NCBI GenBank assembly: GCA_963576735.1
Contig: OY755170.1
Span: forward strand, 10,834,567-10,898,566
DNA: 64,000 nt
From: Bedellia somnulentella
Taxonomy: Eukaryota > Arthropoda > Insecta > Lepidoptera > Bedelliidae
Reading direction: 5' to 3'
The notes below the pieces were generated by a model, which had not been told where the DNA came from, ran no database searches, and saw only the letters and a list, made by a program, of their open reading frames with translations. Below, piece after piece: positions 33,345-45,600 of the stretch; the stretch's first letter is position 1; each line of letters starts with the position of its first letter. The translations under genes were made by a program, and so were the position numbers.

Positions 33345-36300
33345 CTAATAAAACTCGCCGTCAGACAGTTTCATGGCGTAGAGATAGAGCGAGCGGTACT
33401 CGCAGAACTGCTGCGTGCACCAGCCGCCGTGTCCGTCCGTGCAGCGGCACGAGTCGCACTCGTCCATGTACTTCTCGCCGGGGATGCATTTGAAGAACGG
33501 GTTCTTTATCACTGCAAATAGGGGATCAAATATACAAGATATCCCGAAATTCAACCATAACCTTGAATCAGCAAGTCGGCCTGGTAGTACCTTGAGTATA
33601 TGTATGTATTGTAACGCAATCACTGGGATTGATTTTCTGTATTACTGTGGTATTTCCGCTACTGGATATAAATCATTAGATCTTACCAGTGCACCTCAAG
33701 CAGGGAGCCTGTCGATCGCAAAGCGCGGTGGCGGTAGGCTCGCAGTAGACGCAGGAAGGCATGGCTCTGCACGCGCCGCTGTCGATGGTCTCACACAGCA
33801 AGCAGTTGCGAGCGGTCGGGTTCAGACCCGGAGACGTCTCTTGCGTCCAGTAGCCGTGGGCTGACTGACCCGATACCATGTTGGAGATCACGAAACTGGA
33901 AAGAGAGTGTATAAGATTTTTTGATGTAGACAACATCCTGATTTGATGCTGTTGTATTTGTCGAAAATGAACTTTACTGTTATAATATTAGGATTAACAT
34001 ACATATACACTTATACGCGCGGACGTATATGTCGAAAAGAGTTAGCCATAGCCTCAAAATTAGAAACTCTTCAGCCACTTTTGGAAGTTGGGCGGAGAGA
34101 AGATGGTTAAATAAACGATGGGTCTCATCACTTCATCCATATATCATCACTAAAACGCCCCGAAACCCCAAGTCGCGTATTACGAGTATGACACCCCCCG
34201 GGAAGATAGGGTTAGTGAGATTCCAAGCCGACACTACACAGTGTGTGTAAATTGATCTGTTGTGCACCATATATTGGCCTCAGATACAATTTTGGTAGCC
34301 CGGTGAAAGAGCTCTGCTTTGCTTGCAAGAACTCGATTACTTTTTTAAGTTACAAATTGGTTTCATTAATTAGCTTCGAAAACCAATGATGCTGATTTTT
34401 TTCAATTCATGAGCGTGGTATTACCTGCTGGAAAATGCTGCTACTAACACCGGACGCCAGCTCTTTGAGAATATTTAGAGTTTGTACAAATGGAAGATAT
34501 ATTGTATTGTGGTTTTTTTATCATCATAAAGAAAAACATTAGCATAAATAAATACTTAATGGGAAAGGTATTTATGAGTATATATGGACCAAATCTTCTT
34601 TTATAGGAGCATCACCGAAAACTTCTTAACCAAGAGCCAAAATGTGTATTGCTCCTTCATAGATAAGGAAAGGTAGGTAATGTGTTAACTAGTACTTTTG
34701 GGAGGCGTTGTCCAAGTTCGGTTTGGGAGTCCACTTATATGTGCATTGTTATGACTCTGTGAGGAGTACCAGTAATCTAGTGTAAGAGTACCTAACCGGG
34801 GAAATCACGGACAGGGATGTGTAGCTTCTCCGTGGCTCTTCAATTTGTTTGATGGATGACTGTTTAACAGGATTGCGTACAAGTGAATATGGCCTGAGAA
34901 AGGGTGAATTCTTTTTTAAATGTTTCTTATCGCTGACGATCAAGTGGTACTTGCCTCAACGGAATAAGTTGCAAGAGAAGGTGGATATTGCGAGTAAGTC
35001 TTTTGAAAGAAAGGGAATGAGAGTGAATGTGACTTAAACTAAAACTATGGTTTTCGAGAGAGAGGGAACTGTGACAGAATGCGTGAATATAATTAAGGGT
35101 AAGAAAGTGGAACAATTGAAAGAGTTTGTATATCTGGGAAGTTTGTTTACTAGGGATGGAATATGTGATGAAGATATTGAAAAAAGAGTTAAAAAGGATA
35201 AGGTTAAATGGAGCAATGAATAGTCTAATGGCCAGTCTAGCAGTGTCTGAAAAGGTCCGGATCTGTGCTTGATGCTGATCTTTTTCCAACGCTTATATAT
35301 GGCAACGAATGGTGGGTATGGCAGAAGAAGCATGAGAGTAGAGTGAACGCAGAAGAGATTTAGTCCCTCAGAAAAGTTGGTAATGTTAGATTATGTAATC
35401 GAGTGAGAAACAGCGTGATGAGTGAAAAGTGCGATATGAAAGATGATGTAAAAAAAAATAAACAGGTATGTCGAGATGGTTTGGCGACATAGAGATGGAT
35501 GGATGATCGTAAATTGTTGAAAGAGATTTGAAGAGCCAATGTGGAAGTTAATGTTAGTAGAAGGAGGATACATTTGGTTCAAAAAGAGAATGTGCTGAAA
35601 AAGGCAGGCGCCTGAAGTCTGAAGAATAAAAGAGCGTGTTTGAAAATATTGATGGATGTAAACGAAGCTAGAGAGGTTTGCCAGGATCATACAAAGTGGC
35701 GATCGATAGTCTCTGCCTACCCCAATGGGAAATATGTATATTTGTTGTCTCATTTTTCCCACTCACGATTGACTATGCGGTCGGTATATGGGCGGCATGT
35801 TTTCTGTATCACCAACAGATATGAGGGCTCCAGGGGTTAAACGGCGACCGCTGCCATCTGAAAAATAACATTTAAGGGCCAGTTGTATTGGATAAACATA
35901 CTTCGTAAAAAATCGAGTAGCTTTATCAAAAAGTTAATACATATCAAGTAGAAAGGAACTTCTTCCGTGAAAACTTTATATCAGATATTTATTTTATGTT
36001 TGAAGAGGGATGTTTGTTATTATGTTGTGACTGTAACATTTGCCAAATAAATCGTTTTTTCATTTTTATTACAATTAACTTATATCGCTTTTAATTAACT
36101 GCTTACTCGCATATGTCTAACTACTATGATCTCAAGATCATTTTAGATATATATCCCTGATAACAAATATTACAAACACGAATGTATTGCTTCGCCGGAA
36201 TATCGATACTTTAGATCAACAAAATGCAAACAATTTTTTTTTCTGATATTTTTTTGTGTAAGCCAACTTTTGTTTATTACACTACACCACAAACTACAAC

Positions 36301-36465
36301 AGAGACTACTTACAAAAAATGACTTCGCTTAAGCTCCAAATCGTGTTTTAATAGCTCAGAAGCATAGCTCTTATGAATTAAGGGCATAGGGTGAGAAACT
36401 AGTTTACCTTCATTATAAGCTAGCGCATAATAAATACAGCTAAGCAGCACCAACAATTTCGACAT
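33345..36465 (-). CDS. Secreted cysteine-rich protein with a pacifastin domain (3 exons, 175 aa)
   Basis: Exons are 36465-36314, 33895-33687 and 33511-33345; phases 2 and 1 join exactly, giving 528 bases. Residues 1-16 (MSKLLVLLSCIYYALA) are a signal peptide. Residues 17-60 are Cys-free. Residues 82-119 hold eight cysteines with three CxxC pairs (82/85, 99/102, 116/119). Residues 129-157 match the pacifastin light-chain pattern exactly in spacing: C-x9-C-D-x-C-x-C-x2-G-x4-C-T-x3-C, with Asp for the usual Asn. Family knowledge: such domains are small extracellular serine protease inhibitors in arthropods. The upstream Cys cluster does not fit the motif, and I do not recognise it. A continuation past an internal 'ggtaaact' was chosen because only the later GTAAGT donor keeps the frame. 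AATAAA lies 7-12 bases after the stop. Confidence 0.82.
33990..34248 (-). repeat. R1 retroposon, reverse copy
   Basis: It runs from 'catacatatacacttatacg' to 'ccgacactacacagtgtgt'. It lies in intron 1 of the pacifastin gene. The plus-strand open frame at 34029-34250 is this repeat. Confidence 0.75.
34745..35745 (+). mobile_element. Degenerate RTE-like LINE (RT and C terminus)
   Basis: Successive broken frames carry a reverse-transcriptase motif, then 'SPW/LFNLFMDDCLTGLR', then KKVEQLKEFVYLGSLFTRDG (the post-RT strand of non-LTR polymerases). The C-terminal ILMDVNEAREVCQDHTKWRS and IVSAYPNGK end follows. Stops and frameshifts are frequent. It is oriented opposite to the pacifastin gene, in whose intron 1 it lies. 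Confidence 0.78.
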
Positions 36466-36501
36466 TTTGTTTAATAAAAATATGACTGCCTTACTGCAAA
36501 C

Positions 36502-36507
36502 CTTATA
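36502..36507 (-). promoter_or_regulatory. Possible TATA-like box of the pacifastin gene
   Basis: On the minus strand 'cgtataaggt' lies about 40 bases upstream of the ATG, with a 'gcagtcat' initiator-like motif in between. The spacing is shorter than usual, so this is only suggestive. Confidence 0.25.
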
Positions 36508-36717
36508 CGACGTACCTCAGTATTGAATCGTAAAAGCCAATTTAATCAATTAAAAATCTTTTACTAATTGCTTCCGAATATATGGTGTTCATGTTTTTTT
36601 TCCAATGGTTCTATATGAGTAAGAATAACTAGGTAGCACTTCTTTCCCGTGAGCCACCACGTTTCTTCAGTTTGCTTATTCATGGACTCCCCGAAATATA
36701 ATTCACTAAGGAACATT

Positions 36718-36962
36718 TGCTGTGTAGTGTCGGTTTAGAATAGCATTACCCCATTTCTGCCGGTGGGTGTACGTATGAGGCGGTATTAGGGCCTTTAAGG
36801 GATTTTGGGGCGATGCGGTTGGAGCCCATCACCAACAACCTATATTTTTACTATCTTTTCTAATTCCTTAGCTCTGGCCACCCTTTCTCGGGATTTATAG
36901 CCGTGAGTATATTTATGTATGTATGCATGTTATTACTATACTCATAGTTATAGATTCATTGT
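36718..36962 (+). repeat. R1 retroposon carrying MetRS intron sequence at its 3' end
   Basis: The R1 body runs from 'tgctgtgtagtgtcggttta' to 'gtatgtatgcatg'. It is followed by TTATTACTATACTCATAGTT and then ATAGATTC, a sequence otherwise found in the MetRS introns (for example 52337-52373). The direct repeat AAGGAACATT (36708-36717 and 36963-36972) lies outside this extra sequence, so the extra ~30 bp moved with the retroposon. Confidence 0.82.
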
Positions 36963-37283
36963 AAGGAACATTCTAATATGGTAATATTAATTCGAAATGG
37001 TGCACAAGATATGGACCATGGAGCTAGTCGCTAGAATACATTTGATTTGTTTCCACATTCATACAGAAAAGATAACAGTTTTTGTTTCACCTCTACAACA
37101 AAGTCGCACCCTGTACGTTCTTTTATTATTATCCTACAATCGATGCCAATTCAATAGATTGGCTATAAAACTAGGGCACTTCTAAATTACTCTACCGAGC
37201 TATAATTATTTGCATAAGAATTTTAAGGCGTTTTTACTTACTTTAAGAGGAAAAACTACTGTCAAGGGAATTGAAAATAGGTA

Positions 37284-38025
37284 CAGTAAACCCCGCTTAA
37301 GACGATATCCCAGGGACCCCACCAAAAACGCGTCTTAAGCGAGAAATCGTATTAAGCGGGTTAGGGAAAATAAAACGAACGTACTACATTTGTTACATTA
37401 TTTTAAATAATCAATTATTTTGGTGTGACAGTAAGATTTTAATGCATTAGCAATTAAAGAATTTCAAATTAAAAGCAGTGCGTCTTTACTACAAAGAAGC
37501 AACATAGCGTTTCAAATCTAGCTGATTATGCCTTAGACGCTTTCTCGCATATTATGGGGCCACTTATGGGCAGTTTTGAAGCTCGTGCTTGATGAAGCCA
37601 TTCCACCAAAACTTTTTCTAATTCATCAAACTTTCCTACCATTTGCTTTTTACTCCGCACACCTCCGAATCTGAATCTTTCTTCAATTCCTTCTCAATAC
37701 TTTTAAATAGTACGTAACGTAAAAAAGGTAAGTGAAGCTCAGCAGCTAACTGAGTTTGATTCATTGTTCGTGACCTTTTATCGAATACTTTCAACTTGTT
37801 TTGACGTGACAAATAGCTTTTGCTTAATTGTAGTCATATTGTAACAAACAAAAGGTGCACTATTACAAAACTCAAGAAATTACCATCGGGCAGGGGCGTA
37901 TTAAACGATCGTAATAAGCGTTAAGAAATGTATGAAAATATGTTTCAAGTTGCAGGGACTGCCGTAAAGTGGCGTATTATGCGAGAAATCGTATTAAACG
38001 TGATCGTATTAAACGGGTTCTACTG
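37284..38025 (-). mobile_element. pogo/Tigger-like DNA transposon remnant
   Basis: The termini CAGTAAACCCCGCTTAAGAC and the inverted CAGTAGAACCCGTTTAATAC are flanked by TA on both sides, the expected target duplication. Inside, the minus strand from about 37800 to 37540 reads as a CENP-B/pogo N terminus: KLKVFDKRSRTMNQTQLAAE, then FDELEKVLVEWLHQARASKL and PISGPIICEKASKA before a stop. The DDE catalytic part is absent. It is a short deletion derivative and cannot move by itself. Confidence 0.8.
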
Positions 38026-38029
38026 TATT

Positions 38030-39545
38030 GGTAAAAGCTACTGCTATCTCTTCCTGCTTCCGGCTTCCTTAAAAAGCCTTGAACTGAATATTTACCTCTC
38101 GCTAAAACCACAAACCTAATATAATACGTAAGCAACCCGGGAGCAAACTTATATTGCTATGAATCATTTTTCAATGTTCCTAGTCATAAGTCAAAATATC
38201 CTGGACTATTTTACTTGGGGCCAACTGAAGAAATGTTCTGAGTAGATGAAGTAGAGTATTAAATACCCATATTATAAATGACAACGTAATGAAACACGCA
38301 TATTACTGAAGTAAGTATTTATTAAGTATTACGAAAAACCACAATATTGTACATTTAACATAATTTACAACGACAAGGGTAAATCTCATTCACTGTTATG
38401 ATTTGAATTAAAGTGACAATTATGATGGTTTACACATTAAAACCCATTCCTACGTACTTCGATACAACAGTATCCAAATCACTGAAACATTTAGATACTT
38501 CAGTAAATGATCGAACGACGTCTAAATATCGATATTGTTAATCTAGGTGACACTTAAAAATACACAAATAAATATTACTTTTCTAAAAATACGCAATTAA
38601 TGTGAATCGAGCTATCAAGATGAGTCGATATTTATAATATCTATCAAAGTACTGTAACACAGACGACAGAAATAACGCTGCTCGAATCATTTTAAATGTA
38701 ACTTATAACTATGAAAGCTCAATTAAATATAACAACATTGAATTGGAGACTATCAAATAACATAGTATCAGCTACATAAGTAGTTTTTACTTAATCACAC
38801 TTAGTCACGTTTATTATGTTATACACGTACAATAAAGTTAAATATATAAATCTTTTAGAATTTATTTTTAATAGCTCTTATTTCAAATAAGCATTAAGTC
38901 AATTATGTTCCTTTATTTTTGGTACACTGTTGCAGTTAAATTTGACTTAACAGGTTATTTGACAGAGACTATCCTTATTTATATAAACAATCTTTCGAAA
39001 AATAGACAAAGAAAATTAATAAAATCCTTTGTGTTGCACTAACGCGATCGTTTTTATTTTGAGCTAACATCAAGTACTAACACTACTTAATACTCGTTGT
39101 TACATAAATATCCTAACGACCATTTGGTCAAATATCTTACCCCACACTATTGGCGTGAGATCTTTTTAATAACATCGATATCGTTTTAAACTCAAATAGC
39201 ACGATCATTTTGACACATATACATTTAGTAGTACACGTAGCTACGAATAATTATAGAAATAGGTTAACCCTAAACAGATATACGCAAAATTTTACACACT
39301 TTTATGCGTCAAATTAGTATGTTGAAACTCTCAGCAAATACCCAGTTGCAAAATACATCGCAAATATAAAATATCAAACAAGATCCCGTCACAATCAAAA
39401 CAATAAAAACTTAGGCTTGTAAATTGCTGTACAAATTATATAAGATTCGATGAAAAAAAAAGGAAACAGTGGCCATAAAGCCTTTTAAAGTCTACAAATA
39501 GGAGTACAGCCAAGCGGTAGACTTTAAATAGAAATTTAGTATTCA
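38030..39545. other. Probable 3' untranslated/flanking region of the MetRS gene
   Basis: No coding or repeat family is seen. AATAAA on the minus strand occurs at 39053-39058, about 490 bases after the MetRS stop, and is a candidate poly(A) signal. Confidence 0.35.
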
Positions 39546-39662
39546 TCATTGCCTAGTCTTGGCGGCCTCCAGCTGTTTCTTCAGATCGAGAAGTTTGTTC
39601 ACCTCGGGTTGCCACACACTCTTGTCTTTGGTGCTTGCTTTTAGCGCCCGCACTTTGTTGGC
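39546..39662 (-). CDS. MARS1: MetRS WHEP 9, terminal C-type exon with stop
   Basis: ANKVRALKASTKDKSVWQPE then VNKLLDLKKQLEAAKTRQ and TGA. This is the natural C terminus, with no lysine-rich tail beyond KTRQ. Confidence 0.88.
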   Translation of the reverse strand, partial: ANKVRALKASTKDKSVWQPEVNKLLDLKKQLEAAKTRQ

Positions 39663-42600
39663 CTGATAGGAGATACATCTAAATAAAAAGTCTTGCCATT
39701 TTCAAACACTAGCTCGGACTAATCATTAAGAAATTGATTTGTGTAATTTTATATTAATTAATTCATTTGAATTGTTTTGTTACTATCATAGGTTAGGGAG
39801 TACTAACAATAATAGACTGTGTTGTCTGAATAAATAAATTTAGTATTATTATTATACATTTTACTCAGTTTTAATTGTTCTCCAATTCATGTTGTAAAAC
39901 ATAGAACAATAACTTGCACAATATAGTTGATTCAGCAAAGGAATCAATGAATATCATTAATATGAAAAAGTGCATACGGAGCAAACCTAGATAAAAGAAG
40001 TATTTTTATAAATTACTTTAACATTCTACTGTCTCGATTAAATGCATTTACTTACGTTATAAACTAAAATTATAATATAATAATTACCTGTTCAGACACA
40101 GCAAATTCTAATTCAGCTACAGTGGGTGCACTCGTAGACGGCTGCACGACCTGAACAAAAATTTTATTTTATATTTATTTTAAATACACATAATTAAATT
40201 ATAATTATATAAATTCTTAACTTTAATTTGCATCCATACATATACCCAAAAGTTTGCATTGGCGTGGGCAGTGACTATCGCTCGCCCAACATTTCGGTTC
40301 GGGCAAACCTCTCGAGATTAATATCTACATGAAAAAACCTATTGCCGGAGAAGGATATCTTACCATTATCCCAAACATAAAATCAGAGTTTATTAAATGA
40401 TAAATTGAAATAACAATTACTATTATATTGTAGAATACACAAATATCTTACCTCGTTTTGTGCCTCAGCAAGTTTAATTTTTAAATCGAGAAGTTTGTTT
40501 ATTTCCGGCTGCAACACTTTTTTGTCTTTGGTACTCGCTTTTAAAGCGCGCAATTTCTCGCCCTGAAAATTATGACTAATTGAATATAAACTAATTGAAT
40601 TTACACCTGAAATATAAATAATTTTCTGTGCCAAATAAGGAGCAAAAACATTTAATATAAAACTTCTCGCCAGAATAGGTTCCAGAGGAAGTATAAACAA
40701 ACTATTATTATGGGATGTGCACCTTATGAGTAACTACTAGGTGATTAAAAAATCGCGTAACAACATTTTTTACAACATTGTACCGCTAATCACTAAGATC
40801 TACTGCTATTATAAGCTGGCGATTCCAATATCTAAAATGTTTCCCTATTATTACTTTTGATGAGGGGTTTGGGTGCAACCACCAATCCCACCAGAAAAAA
40901 GGCGATTTAAGAAAGGTGTCGAGTTGAGGCATTCATAAGCAGAGTCGGTACTACACAAATGTCATTCTGATCCTTACCATATTAATTTGACAACTCTATA
41001 GAAATCAAATAAAATACAGAGATTCATTGCTTTGTATGGTGTAATAAATATATTATGTTGGTCATTTATTTTTGTAAGCTAATGTGATAAATAAGAGCTA
41101 AATGCAAATAAACTCACCTGCTCAGCTACAGCCTTCTCTAGATCTTCCACAGAAGCTCCGGCACTAGCGGCACTAGTAGACGGCTCGTGCGCCTTTAACA
41201 AATATGTCAAAGTATTTATTACTATACTCATAGTTAAAGATTTTATAATGGAGTAAAAGCTTCGAAATTAAACATCCACAGCCACATTTATGTGTAAAGT
41301 ATAGTAAAAAAAACCAAATAAAATAAACCTGGACGACCCGTTAGACAAGACTATCGAATTTTTTTCGGAAGTAGATAGATATTGACGCTTAACACTTTTA
41401 AAAATATTAAAGGGGTTTGAAATTTAGGAATGTAACTATGATTAATAGATTAAATGAAAAACAAAACAATGGTATCATTTGTTTTCTCTTTTTATTAAAA
41501 TATTTAAAATTAGATATAAATAAAATATAATCAAGATTTTAATGAAAAAAATATACTTAATTAGAATATTTTGTTAATGAAAACATCATGTGGGGGTTAT
41601 TACAAATCAAATAAGACGAGGAGCTCGCGGGTTCGAGTCTTGCTCGTTTCGAAAAAGAAAAAAAGATTCCTTAATTGAATTGTAAAAATATAATTAGTTT
41701 GACGCAATCCGCTAATAAATAATTAAATATCATCCAAAATGGTAAAAAAACATTTTTTTCTTTTATTTGAAATGCATATTGAATTACTCACTTAAAAATA
41801 CAAATTAATAGTAACTAAAAAATCTGATGTGTTAAATTTAGAGCCTATATAATATGTATTATTCTCTCAGATATCACATAATCTATACTTATAATAAATC
41901 TGTAGAGAGGTCAATTCTGTACATGAAATATATTTTCAAAATAACTATCAGGGGGTGATTAGTGATCGATACTGATGCCAAAAATGCATTCAGTAAAATT
42001 TTTGTCTGTCTGTCTGTCTGTCTGTCAGTTTGTATGTTCCTTATGGAAACAAAAACTATTTGACGGATTTTTACGAAACTTGGCACAATTATTCTTCATA
42101 CTCCTGGGCAGGTTATAGATTACTTTTCAGCAGAGTAGTGAAGGGGAATTTTGGGAAAACGGGAGAAGTTACTCCATTGTTTAAGCTTCCGTTGCGTGTG
42201 CAGCCATAATGGTTAAACTTACATAGAAATCATGTATGACGGAAATATTCTTCATAAAATTGTCTAAAAAATTTCCTGTAACAGTATATGTGTATCTTTT
42301 ATGGTTGACTCAAAATAACAAATGAAACTCCTGATAGCTTAGCAGTTCAGAGCATTCTGATTATATTTGTTTACTCTTATATTTATAATACTCTCATTCA
42401 TCTCTAATTTAAAAAAAGGTAACTTTATTACCTATTCAATAAAAAAAGAATCATAGAAATCGGTAGAGAAACATTGAAATTATACATGAAATAAACCATC
42501 GCGCCCGTGACCAAAACCAAATCGTTACTAATTTACATATTACATACTAGATGGCGCCAGTAATTGCATCCTACATCACGTAATGATTTATTTTTTAGAT

Positions 42601-45600
42601 TGTTATAAATACTTCATAGCGTTTTATTCAAAAATTTGCTAATAAACGGAAATACTGAACCGTTCATAAAAGCGCATTCAAAATCACCAAACTTCACTGT
42701 TCAGGGAGTGCTATAAATTTAATAAATTGAAAACATTGCGCTAATTTTCACAATGCTTGAGCAGTGACTGAAGAAAGAAACCTAAGATATTTAAAAAACA
42801 ACGCTACCCGCGCGAAGCTGGGCCGATCCACTAGTCAGTAATAAAATGGTGATTGGGGAAGGATTTGAAATTTTAAGATTCCAAAAACGAGATCGAACAA
42901 TATACATATCAACCAGGTGATTACATTATACCATATTAATTTGATAGAACCTCATTATATGAGAGATTCAATACATCGTGTGGTTGACTAATAAATTATT
43001 TTGGTTAAAACGTCTTCAAACTAATGACAAAAATAAGGGATAAATAAAAATAAAAATACCTGTTCTGCTACAGCTTTCTTTAGAGATTCCTCCTGCTCCT
43101 GCTCCTTTAACAAAAATATCATCGTTTTTTTTAAGTCTCATAGTTAAAGATTCCAAAACTACAGCCACATTTGCAATATAACTAATATGTGAAGTATAAT
43201 AAAAAATATATATGTAAACCTGGAGAACCTGTTGGACTTAACTATCGGATTCCTTTGAAAGAAAATAGATATTGACGCTTGCCAATGAAAAAAAGGTCCG
43301 AATATAAGGAGGTTATTAAAATAAAGATTTTAATTAAAAACACATCAAAGTAGTAATATTAGTGTCGCCCTCCAATTCCAGAGAAACTCCGGCACTCGTA
43401 GGTAGCTCCTGCGCCTTCAGCAAATATGTCATTGTTTTTTTTTATTTCATTCATAGGCATATATGCCAAAATGGCGTAGGATCTTCGAAAAAATAATTCA
43501 CAGCTACATTTATATTTTTTTACATGTAAAGTAAAGTAAAAAACAATAAAGAAAACCAGGATGACCTGTTGGACAAGACTATTGAATTCCTTTGGAAGAA
43601 GACAGATATTGACGCTTGCCACTTTTAAAAACATTAAAGGGGGTTCAAATGTAAGAAAATAAATAAAATTTATACTTTAAAACGGCAATAATTCAAAGGG
43701 TTTAGCAGAATAAACGAATAAAAGTTGCCCCTTGAGATATCTGTTCCTCCTTTTAGATGGACGGTGGGCTCCATGTGTGTGCTCTAATTGCCAAATAGAT
43801 ATATAAATACATAGATTGGCAGTAAGTGACAAACGTCATGATATAAATGTAAAAAAAAGCGGGACTACTCACTGACACGACAACGACCTACAACGGATTT
43901 GGCATCAAACATGAACGATAATAATGGTCTTCTTTTCATAAGTTCCGGTAGAAGAAGAATAGAATAACTTTGGTGTTTATTTTGATAAAGCTATTAATAA
44001 TCATCAGTACAGAATCTAAATCAAACACATATTCTTTGGCAAACATTAAATTTTTATCATTCAAGTCTGAATTAATACTGTAATATTTATCGATTTATAT
44101 GCTTTATTGTAGATCTTAAACAAAGTTTTCAATGCAAATATATGATAAAATATTTCTTCTATTCACAGTTTCACAAATTTGGTAAATCAAATATGTGAAT
44201 TTTTATCAGTTAGTAATCCGCGATACTAATGTCACACACATTTACGCACATTGCTTTGGTTTTGGTCTCGCTGCCATCTTTGTATTTCCGATCTATATAC
44301 GTAGGATAGCATAATATTTCTATGATTTGCCCAATATCAGCCTGTGATTTTTTGTTTTCGATTAAATCACGTTATGGTATATAAATTAGAGGCTTGTTTT
44401 CTGCTAAACTATTCAGGTTAGAGTGACCAAATCTATTATAGATTAATCAGCATGGAGTACGATGCCATATAAAAAATCTATACTTGAAGGCTACCCTTTC
44501 CTTAAGTATGGTAAAGATGTACTCACCAAATTCTGTGCATCCACTAATTTAGCTTGCAAGTCTAAAAGCTTGTCTATTTCTGGCTGCCACACTTTTTGGT
44601 GTTTGGTACTGGCTTGTAAAGCCCGTAAACCCTAAATTTTAATATATTATAAATTGACTACACATTAATACCTGGTAAATGAATAATATGAGGTGTTGAA
44701 TTCAGAGCCTAATCTTTTTTATATAACTATCTTCTCAAAACAGGTAACCGAGTCAGCACAATCAAGCGCTTATCATAAGATGTGTCCCGTGACAAATAGC
44801 TTTGTTTCAAATCTTGAAAGCAAAATTAATGTACTCTACCATTTACCACTTAACGTATGCTATTTATAAGGCGGCGCTTTCTAGATAAAAAAACTGGAAA
44901 TATTTCACCGTTATTTGCTTGTTAGTACATTTGATGGGTTAGGTGGTTCATTGATATCGTTCTCACAATCACCAATCACATCAGAAATAAAATGATTGGA
45001 AAAAGATGCGAAATTATAGGATTACAAACCCGAGTTAAAACATAATTCTGGCGATAACATTCCATGTTAACTACATTATTACATTACCATATTAATATGA
45101 CAGATCTTCATCCCTTAAGATATTCAATGCATCGTGATATCCATAAGAATATTATAAATGTGAAAGTAATCCTGTCTATCCGACTTAGACAACTTTTATT
45201 GCTGAATAATTACTCAAAGGGGTTGAAAGTTAGTATGCAGATTTTCTCATTTATGTATCTAGAAGCTTGATACAATAGTGTGTATTATGATTCATACAAA
45301 CCACTGACCTCCATTACACTATATAAGTACGCTGGACCAATTATAGGCCGTGACATATTGAGGCAATTTGATTTTCGCCATTTTGGCGCTTACGGCAGCA
45401 GTGGGTGGAAAAGGAACTAATGAAAGGACGAGACAGTAAGTTAGAATATATCGATAAAAGTTTCTACTTAAAGGAATGGATCATAATATTCTTAATGCAT
45501 GGCTAATATCCAAAGCAATTCAATTGATCGCTAATAATATGACTAACAAGGATCGAGTAATCGTGTGTGACCAGCCATTTAGATCCATTAATAAATAGGG

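Noticed and set aside
33415..33864. 149-codon plus-strand open frame
   Set aside because: It is the antisense shadow of the two pacifastin-gene exons, which have matching splice phases on the minus strand.
34433..34470. Possible extra minus-strand exon in the pacifastin gene intron (reading RPVLVAAFSSS)
   Set aside because: It could join the second exon in frame, but it has no upstream start and is not needed once exon 1 is extended.
36411..36465. Shorter first exon of the pacifastin gene ending at 'gaag|gtaaac'
   Set aside because: Its phase 1 end puts a stop in the next exon; the later GTAAGT donor gives phase 2 and an open product.
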